Of a stretch of DNA of 10,061 nt, positions 1-5,085 are shown piece by piece. Where the stretch lies: positions 705-10,765 of the forward strand of contig DBWD01000126.1 in assembly GCA_002308555.1 (NCBI GenBank), in the 5' to 3' direction. The notes under the pieces were generated by a model. It saw only the letters and a list, made by a program, of their open reading frames with translations, made no database searches and was not told the origin of the DNA. This DNA comes from a bacterium UBP3_UBA1247. Its GTDB lineage: Bacteria; UBA3054. Every line of letters starts with the position of its first letter. Position 1 is the stretch's first letter. The translations under genes and the position numbers were made by a program.

Positions 1-14
1 CCCTGCCTATAGGC

Positions 15-28
15 TAGTATAGGATAAT
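15..28 (+). promoter_or_regulatory. Possible -10 region(s) upstream of ispE
   Basis: Two overlapping AT-rich hexamers resemble sigma-70 -10 boxes: TAGTAT at 15-20 and GATAAT at 23-28. A transcript started from either would begin at about 27-36, inside or just before the hairpin that precedes ispE. Any -35 element would lie at or beyond the left edge of the window, so the promoter cannot be confirmed. The same bases could simply be the tail of an upstream transcription unit. Confidence 0.2.
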
Positions 29-29
29 C

Positions 30-64
30 GAAGCCGCGCTCAAAAACGCGGCTTCCTCTTTTTT
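30..64 (+). terminator. Intrinsic terminator hairpin abutting the ispE start
   Basis: A perfect 9-bp stem pairs GAAGCCGCG (30-38) with CGCGGCTTC (47-55) around an 8-base A-rich loop (39-46). It is followed by a pyrimidine tract ending in six T residues (59-64). This has the full architecture of a Rho-independent terminator on the + strand. The minus-strand side lacks a U-tract, so it should not be bidirectional. The T-run touches the ATG of ispE with no base between. It either ends an upstream transcript lying outside the window or forms part of an ispE leader that must be read through or attenuated. Confidence 0.8.
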
Positions 65-922
65 ATGCCTTATATCTGCCCAGCCAAGATCAACCTTTTC
101 CTCGAGGTGGAAGGCCTTCTTCCCGGAGGCTGCCACGCTCTCTCCACGCTGATGCAGAAAATAGGCCTCTGCGACGAGCTTGAGATCAAGCCGAACCGCG
201 AGGGGCGCCTTTCCCTGGCCTGCGACCTGGCCCCCACGGGAAACAGCGCCGACAACTTGGTAATGAAAGCCGCGGAGCTTCTGCGCGCCCGGGCGGGAAG
301 ACCCGATCTGGGGGCGGACATGCTCCTGAAAAAACGGATCCCCTGGGGCGCCGGCCTGGGAGGGGGATCCTCCGACGCGGCCGCGGCGCTTTCCGCCCTG
401 AACGAACTTTGGGAACTGGGCCTTTCCTCGGATGAACTGAGGGAGGCCGCCGCGGCGCTGGGCTCGGACGTCGCTTTTTTCCTCGGCTCCCCGGCGGCCT
501 GGTGCACGGGCCGCGGCGAGAAGACCGAGGAAATGAGTCCTTTGGAATTTTGCCTGGTCCTCATAAAGCCTCCGGAAAGCCTTTCCACGCACTTGGTCTA
601 CCGCCAGTACGATCTCAGGGAAAGGGAGCGGGCGGACAGCCGGAGCTTTTACGAGGCTTACCTGGCGGGGGACAAAAAGCGCGTCGCGGAGAACCTCCGC
701 AACGCCCTGGAGGAGCCGGCCCGGGAACTTTTCCCCGGACTGGGGGAATATCTTGACGCCCTCGGAAAATTCACGCCCTGCCGCGCCATGAGCGGCAGCG
801 GCACGGCGGTCTTCGGGATCTTCGGTGACCTGGCCTCCGCCGGCGCGGCGGGGGCGGCTTTGGCGGACAAATTTGCCTCCGCCACCGTGACCGTGACGAA
901 AACGCTGACGAGACAAACATGA
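65..922 (+). CDS. ispE: 4-diphosphocytidyl-2-C-methyl-D-erythritol kinase (IspE)
   Basis: IspE is the GHMP-family kinase that uses ATP to phosphorylate the 2-hydroxyl of CDP-methylerythritol in the cytosolic MEP pathway to IPP and DMAPP. The 285-aa product is the normal family length. Visible motifs are PAKINLFL at residues 6-13 with the conserved Lys8, the ATP-binding GLGGGSSDAA at 97-106, the catalytic Asp135 in GSDVAFFLG, and the C-terminal GHMP motif MSGSGTAVFG at 242-251. The usual DGYH substrate-binding motif reads GGCH (21-24), so the cytidine-stacking Tyr is Cys. The start is forced: the in-frame codons upstream run back to a TAG at 20-22 with no ATG, GTG or TTG, and PAKINL begins only five codons in. 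There is no Shine-Dalgarno; the ATG sits directly on the U-tract of the 30-64 hairpin. The stop overlaps the next gene as ATGA. Confidence 0.95.
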   Translation: MPYICPAKINLFLEVEGLLPGGCHALSTLMQKIGLCDELEIKPNREGRLSLACDLAPTGNSADNLVMKAAELLRARAGRPDLGADMLLKKRIPWGAGLGGGSSDAAAALSALNELWELGLSSDELREAAAALGSDVAFFLGSPAAWCTGRGEKTEEMSPLEFCLVLIKPPESLSTHLVYRQYDLRERERADSRSFYEAYLAGDKKRVAENLRNALEEPARELFPGLGEYLDALGKFTPCRAMSGSGTAVFGIFGDLASAGAAGAALADKFASATVTVTKTLTRQT

Positions 923-2463
923 AAAAACTTTTTTTCTTTTTCCTTTTCCTTATCGCTCTGATCATTATAGCGGCGGTGGTGCTTTTCAAGCATCCCATGC
1001 TCGTCCTTGACCGCGTGCCCGGGCTGAAGGTGAGCGAGGCCTCGCTGTCCCTCAAGCCTTTCGGCGTAAAGTTCGCCAACGCCTCCTATGTCACAGAGGG
1101 TTTCACGGCGGAAGCCGCGGACGCGGTGGTTTCGGTCTTTCCCGGCACTTACGACCAGATCAAAAGGAAGGATCCGGAGGCCTGGACTTTCGACCTTTAC
1201 CTGAAGGACGCCGATCTCATCCTCGCTTCCGAGAGCGCTTCGGAGGGCGGCGAGGAGCCCCGGGACTGGGAGTCCCTCATCCGCCTGCCCTTCCTTTTCA
1301 GGGCGGCCTTCACGAACCTGGGGGTCAGGTCGGAAGCCTTCGAGCTCAGACTTTCCGGCCGCTGCGCCAACGCCTACGAGGGCAACCATTATTCCCTGAC
1401 CGGAGAGTTCGCCTTCGCCTTCAGCAAGGATCCCGCCTTCAGCGGCGCCAAGGCCAGTTTCGGGCTTCAGGGCGGCCTGAAGGGGAACGTTTTGGAATTC
1501 AAACTGAACGGGGAGCAGGGGCAGGAGCTTTTCACCCTGGCGAACGTTTCTCCCGAAGAGCTAACAGTTGACAGAGTCAAAACGCACCTGGAGTTCGCCT
1601 CCCGGGTGGACTGGAAAATGCTCAGGAACGCCCGGTCGGCCGACCTTCCCAACGCCCTGACCAACGTTACCCTGAATTTCGCCATGCGCGTGAACGAGGC
1701 TAGGGCGATCTCCCGGAAGGTGGTCATCACCAACCTCACCATGCGCGCCGACGTCAAGACGGCGGGTTTCCTGAGGGAGAAGGACAAGTACAGCACCCTT
1801 CCCAGCTGGCTCTTCCATTCCTTCAAGGGCGGCATGCAGTGCGCCTGCTCCGGCGTTGACATCACCAACGTGGCGCCCCATCTCATCAGCTTCAAGGAAG
1901 CCAAGGCCGTGGCCTACACCAAGAGCAGCGGGCTTATTCTGAGCAACATTTACATCAACACCCTGCGCGGGCAGCTGCGGGGCTGGGCCGAGGCCAGCTC
2001 CCGGAAAGTCAAGGGCGAGGATTCCTACCTGCCTTATTTCGAGGTGGAGCTGAAGAGCCAGGACATCGACGTGGGACTCTTCTGCGACCTCTTCAATCTT
2101 AAGCAGAACCGCATGGACGGGCGCCTGAGCGGGGAGCTGCACACGGCGCTCTTCGGGAAATACGTGAAGGTGCTGAAGGGCAAGCTCTACGCCAGCGACA
2201 GAGGCACTTTTTCCCTGGGGCAGGCCGAGACCTACCTCCAGGGCATGGAGGCTGGCACCAGCAAGGACCTGGTGGGCATACTGGCCAGCCGCCTGAAGAA
2301 ATATCCCTACAAGACCGCCTCCGTGGAATTCGGCTACGAAAACAAGGTGACCACTGTCACTTTCGATCTGGAGGGCGCCAACGACAACAGCCACATCAAG
2401 CTGCCGGTGCACATCCACTCTTCCTGGCTGGACATTCTCGACCTGGCCAAACAATTCCAATGA
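919..2463 (+). CDS. Membrane-anchored AsmA/YdbH-like envelope protein
   Basis: This is a 514-aa protein with one N-terminal hydrophobic anchor (about residues 4-23, after MKK). The long remainder is rich in alternating beta-type strands and probably lies in the periplasm. The C-terminal part (about 396-510) contains DGRLSGEL, then a G-x-L-x-A/S...GTFSLG element. It continues with a strand ending TFDLEGAN and closes with PVHIHSSWLDIL. From memory this layout resembles the C-terminus of the YdbH family of the AsmA/TamB superfamily, which is thought to bridge inner and outer membranes for phospholipid transfer. At 514 aa it is shorter than E. coli YdbH. The start overlaps the ispE stop (ATGA) and has no good Shine-Dalgarno, so it is probably translated by coupling. 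The membrane anchor is clear; the family assignment is inference, and the exact role is unknown. A generic DUF-type AsmA-like protein is the main alternative. Confidence 0.6.
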   Translation: MKKLFFFFLFLIALIIIAAVVLFKHPMLVLDRVPGLKVSEASLSLKPFGVKFANASYVTEGFTAEAADAVVSVFPGTYDQIKRKDPEAWTFDLYLKDADLILASESASEGGEEPRDWESLIRLPFLFRAAFTNLGVRSEAFELRLSGRCANAYEGNHYSLTGEFAFAFSKDPAFSGAKASFGLQGGLKGNVLEFKLNGEQGQELFTLANVSPEELTVDRVKTHLEFASRVDWKMLRNARSADLPNALTNVTLNFAMRVNEARAISRKVVITNLTMRADVKTAGFLREKDKYSTLPSWLFHSFKGGMQCACSGVDITNVAPHLISFKEAKAVAYTKSSGLILSNIYINTLRGQLRGWAEASSRKVKGEDSYLPYFEVELKSQDIDVGLFCDLFNLKQNRMDGRLSGELHTALFGKYVKVLKGKLYASDRGTFSLGQAETYLQGMEAGTSKDLVGILASRLKKYPYKTASVEFGYENKVTTVTFDLEGANDNSHIKLPVHIHSSWLDILDLAKQFQ

Positions 2464-2467
2464 TCGT

Positions 2468-3070
2468 ATGAAGAAATTTTTTATCTTTCTGGCAATAGCC
2501 GCGGCGCTGATCCTTTTAGGGATCAAGCTTTATTACAGCGAACAGCTGAAGATCGCCTGGAACCGCCCGAAGTATCTCTACGACGGCAGGCATTATCTCA
2601 CGGGGGACGAGAAGAGCGCCCTTATGCTGGTCAGGAACGAACTTTTGGTCGCCAGGGGGGACGAAGCCTCCAACCGCTGGGAAAAGGCCGTGAGGATCGT
2701 GCCCGGCGGCGGCATAGAGATGATAGGTGAGGACAGCCTCAGTTTCAGCACTTCCAGGAAAGGTCTCCGCAGCATGCTGAAACTGCGCCCCATGATGAAA
2801 GAGGACGCCGCCAAGGACGAGACCAAGCCCATTGAAGGCCGCGGAGACTGGGGCCTCTACCTCGAGCGCCGGCTCTACGACGGCGACGAGCTCAAAGGGC
2901 TGGAAAGGGATCTTCTCTTCGACGAGAGCGGAGCCTGCTTCATGAGCCGCGCCCCTGTTCCCGAGAGCATGGATTCCCCCGGGAAAGAGGGGGACTTCGC
3001 CTGCGGCGACGATTACATCTACGTTTATCACAACGGCCGCTGGCTCAGGTCGAAGCTGGAGACCTGGTGA
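2468..3070 (+). CDS. Hypothetical membrane-anchored protein, 200 aa
   Basis: I do not recognise this protein. It has a short positive start (MKK), one hydrophobic segment (about residues 4-19), then a charged soluble part that would face the periplasm. The soluble part alternates short strands and acidic or basic patches, with a Lys/Asp/Glu-rich stretch near 108-125 and a C-terminal DDYIYVYHNGRWLRSKLETW-type strand pair. Only two cysteines are seen (157 and 179), and there is no lipobox. It begins four bases after the stop of the AsmA/YdbH-like gene without a visible Shine-Dalgarno, so reinitiation is likely and the two products may work together. It ends just before a strong terminator, so it is the last gene of the ispE group. 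It is too large and lacks the lipobox expected of YnbE, the small lipoprotein partner of YdbH. Confidence 0.75.
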   Translation: MKKFFIFLAIAAALILLGIKLYYSEQLKIAWNRPKYLYDGRHYLTGDEKSALMLVRNELLVARGDEASNRWEKAVRIVPGGGIEMIGEDSLSFSTSRKGLRSMLKLRPMMKEDAAKDETKPIEGRGDWGLYLERRLYDGDELKGLERDLLFDESGACFMSRAPVPESMDSPGKEGDFACGDDYIYVYHNGRWLRSKLETW

Positions 3071-3074
3071 AAGG

Positions 3075-3100
3075 AAGCGCCTCGGGAGAGGCGCTTTTTT
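3075..3100 (+). terminator. Rho-independent terminator after the ispE group
   Basis: A perfect 9-bp stem pairs AAGCGCCTC (3075-3083) with GAGGCGCTT (3088-3096), closed by the stable GNRA tetraloop GGGA (3084-3087). The 3' side runs into six T residues (3095-3100), with further T-rich sequence to 3110. It lies five bases after the stop of the 200-aa gene and separates the ispE group from the clpP group. Confidence 0.93.
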
Positions 3101-3120
3101 CTTTCCTTTTAAATGTCATG

Positions 3121-3161
3121 TTTTTCGCGCGTTTTCCCTGTTGCCCGAAGGACGCGAAAAA
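3121..3161. repeat. Inverted repeat flanking the clpP -35 region
   Basis: TTTTTCGCG at 3121-3129 is matched exactly by its reverse complement CGCGAAAAA at 3153-3161, with a 23-base interval. The left arm lies just upstream of the proposed -35, and the right arm sits in the spacer right before TATAAT. The symmetry and placement suit a repressor or activator operator. It is not CIRCE, HAIR or a CtsR box. It is a poor terminator because the + strand has no U-tract after the right arm. Chance similarity is possible, since the arms are low-complexity at one end. Confidence 0.45.
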
Positions 3162-3169
3162 GGTATAAT
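3141..3169 (+). promoter_or_regulatory. Sigma-70-type promoter for clpP operon
   Basis: A perfect -10 box TATAAT occupies 3164-3169. Exactly 17 bases upstream is TTGCCC (3141-3146), four of six matches to TTGACA. Transcription would begin near 3176, giving an AT-rich leader of about 30 bases. The region lies between the terminator of the preceding group and clpP. No sigma-32-like heat-shock -10 (CCCCAT-type) was seen. Confidence 0.7.
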
Positions 3170-3196
3170 AAATTAATAATCTAAAAATATAAAATT

Positions 3197-3201
3197 AGGA
3201 G
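3197..3201 (+). promoter_or_regulatory. Shine-Dalgarno of clpP
   Basis: AGGAG (TAGGAG with the preceding base) lies four bases before the clpP ATG in an unstructured AT-rich leader. It supports the chosen start and is one of the two clearest ribosome binding sites in the window. Confidence 0.8.
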
Positions 3202-3205
3202 TATT

Positions 3206-3805
3206 ATGAACAATTACGTTTACCCCACCGTTATTGAGAACACCGGCAACGGCGAGCGCCAGTATGACATTTTTTCGCGTCTTTTGATGGACCGTATTAT
3301 CTTTTTGAGCGGACCCGTGCACGACGAAATGGCCAACGCCATAGTGGCGCAGTTCCTGCTTCTGGCTTCCCAGGACCCCGAGAAGGACATCAACCTTTAT
3401 ATAAATTCCCCCGGCGGCAGCGTGATCGCCGGGCTGGCCATCCTCGACACCATGCGCTTCATCCGCTGCGACGTCCGGACCTACTGCATCGGCCAGGCCT
3501 GCAGCATGGGAGCCCTGCTTCTGGGCGCCGGCACCAAGGGCAAGCGCTTCGCCCTGCCCAACTCCCGCATCATGATCCACCAGCTGTCCGGCGGGTTCGA
3601 GGGCACCGCCCCCGACATGGCCGTGCAGGCTAAGGAAATTTTCAAAATGAGCGACAATCTCAACTCCATCCTGGCCGGCTGCTGCGGAAAGACGGCGGAG
3701 GAAGTCGCCAGGGACACCGAGAGAGACCATTTCATGACGGCCCAGGAAGCCGTGGCCTACGGCCTCATAGACAAGGTGGTCGAAAACTCCAAGGAAATCA
3801 AATGA
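3206..3805 (+). CDS. clpP: ATP-dependent Clp protease proteolytic subunit ClpP
   Basis: ClpP is the cytosolic serine peptidase that forms a double heptameric barrel and degrades proteins fed by ClpX or ClpA. At 199 aa it has normal length, but almost no propeptide: the N-terminus aligns within about three residues of the mature E. coli start. The catalytic triad is visible at family spacing: Ser100 in GQACSMGA, His125 in MIHQ and Asp174 in TERDHF. The oligomer and substrate-groove motif YINSPGGSV is at 65-73. The active-site His motif reads HQL instead of the nearly invariant HQP. The gene has its own promoter and Shine-Dalgarno, and its stop overlaps clpX as ATGA, fitting a ClpXP operon. No trigger-factor gene precedes it, unlike the common tig-clpP-clpX order. 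Confidence 0.97.
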   Translation: MNNYVYPTVIENTGNGERQYDIFSRLLMDRIIFLSGPVHDEMANAIVAQFLLLASQDPEKDINLYINSPGGSVIAGLAILDTMRFIRCDVRTYCIGQACSMGALLLGAGTKGKRFALPNSRIMIHQLSGGFEGTAPDMAVQAKEIFKMSDNLNSILAGCCGKTAEEVARDTERDHFMTAQEAVAYGLIDKVVENSKEIK

Positions 3806-5082
3806 GCGAAAACGGCGGCAATAGAAAGAAAAGGCCGCCCAGCGCCCCGCCCGTCTGCTCTTTCTGCGGACGCGAGGCCAGCGGAAAGCGGCCGGTCATA
3901 GAAGGCGTTTACGACGACGATGTCTTCATCTGCTCCGAGTGCGCGGCCATCTGCGCCTCCATCGGCAAGGAGTCGGCCCCCTTCGAGGGGAACGTCAGCC
4001 TGAGGACGCCCGCGGAGATCAAGAAATATCTCGACGATTACGTCATCGGCCAGGACCGGGCCAAAAGGTCCATCGCGGTGGCGGTCTTCACCCACTACCT
4101 CAGGCTGCGGACTTTCATGCGGAACAAGGGGAAGGGCGGGCCGGTCAAAAAGATGTCCGATATCCCGGCCCCAGAGGATAACGACGTGGAGCTGGACAAG
4201 AGCAACATGCTGGTCATCGGCTCCACCGGCACGGGCAAGACGCTTCTGGCCAGAACGCTGGCCAGGATGATGAACGTGCCCTTCGCCATCTCGGACGCCA
4301 CCACCCTCACCCAGGCCGGCTACGTGGGCGAGGACGTTGAGAACGTCATATTGCAGCTTCTGCAGAACGCGGACTTTAACGTGCCGAAAGCCGAATGGGG
4401 CATCGTCTACATCGACGAGATAGACAAGATCAGGAAGACCGGCGACAACGTTTCCATCACCAGGGACGTTTCCGGCGAGGGCGTGCAGCAGGCGCTGCTG
4501 AAGATCATCGAGGGGACGGTCTGCAACGTGCCGCCCAAGGGCGGCAGGAAGCATCCCCTGGAGGAATACATCAAAGTCGACACCAGCAACATTCTCTTCA
4601 TCTGCGGCGGCGCCTTCAACGGATTGGACGGCATCGTCTCCCGCCGCCTGGGGAAAGGCAAGGTGGGCTTCGGGAATTCCAAGGGCGCCCTTCTCAGGGG
4701 CGACGAGCTGCTGGGCCAGGTCACGGGCGAGGACCTCATCTCCTTCGGCATGATCCCGGAATTCATCGGGCGCCTGCCGGTGGTGGTCTCCCTGAACGAC
4801 CTGAAAAAGGAAGATCTGGTGAGGATACTCACCGAGCCAAAGAACGCCATCGTGAAGCAGTATCAGAAGCTTTTCGCCATGAACGGCAAGAGCCTGACTT
4901 TCACCGAGGACGCCCTGGAGTGGATCGCGGACAAGGCCATCGAGAAAAAGACCGGAGCCAGGGGCTTGCGGTCCATCATAGAGAATTTCATGACCGCCCT
5001 CATCTACGACCTGCCCGAGGAATCCTCCCCCAAAGATTACGTCGTCACAGCCGAATTGTTGAAAAAAGGAACGATCTCTTAA
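3802..5082 (+). CDS. clpX: ATP-dependent Clp protease ATP-binding subunit ClpX
   Basis: ClpX is the AAA+ hexameric unfoldase that recognises tagged substrates and threads them into ClpP. The 426-aa protein has the N-terminal zinc-binding domain (Cys19, Cys22, Cys44, Cys47). The AAA+ core follows: Walker A GSTGTGKT at 140-147, pore-1 loop GYVGED at 173-178, Walker B IVYIDEID at 201-208, the RKH loop (GGRKHP at 247-252) and sensor-2 GARGLR at 385-390. The ClpP-docking loop tripeptide is VGF (288-290), an accepted form of IGF, so pairing with the adjacent ClpP is expected. Walker A carries Ser where GPTG is usual. The start overlaps the clpP stop, with AAGGA five to six bases ahead. Length and domains are complete. 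Confidence 0.97.
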   Translation: MSENGGNRKKRPPSAPPVCSFCGREASGKRPVIEGVYDDDVFICSECAAICASIGKESAPFEGNVSLRTPAEIKKYLDDYVIGQDRAKRSIAVAVFTHYLRLRTFMRNKGKGGPVKKMSDIPAPEDNDVELDKSNMLVIGSTGTGKTLLARTLARMMNVPFAISDATTLTQAGYVGEDVENVILQLLQNADFNVPKAEWGIVYIDEIDKIRKTGDNVSITRDVSGEGVQQALLKIIEGTVCNVPPKGGRKHPLEEYIKVDTSNILFICGGAFNGLDGIVSRRLGKGKVGFGNSKGALLRGDELLGQVTGEDLISFGMIPEFIGRLPVVVSLNDLKKEDLVRILTEPKNAIVKQYQKLFAMNGKSLTFTEDALEWIADKAIEKKTGARGLRSIIENFMTALIYDLPEESSPKDYVVTAELLKKGTIS

Positions 5083-5085
5083 TTT

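Noticed and set aside
375..460. Repeated GCCGCGGCGCT-like sequences in ispE
   Set aside because: They encode Ala-rich helices (AAAAL twice) with biased Ala codons; there is no evidence of a DNA-level repeat element.
14..916. Antisense open frames opposite ispE and the AsmA/YdbH-like gene
   Set aside because: They cover conserved + strand coding sequence, are rich in Arg/Gly/Ala and show no motif. The same applies to the antisense frame at 1561-2526.
922..950. A-run followed by T-rich stretch as an internal terminator or slippage site
   Set aside because: No stem-loop precedes it. The bases encode the Lys-Lys and Phe-rich membrane anchor of the 514-aa protein, whose frame continues intact.
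3121..3161. Inverted repeat as a CIRCE, HAIR or CtsR heat-shock operator, or as a second terminator
   Set aside because: The arm sequences do not match those known sites, and no U-tract follows the right arm on the + strand. It was kept only as an unassigned inverted repeat.
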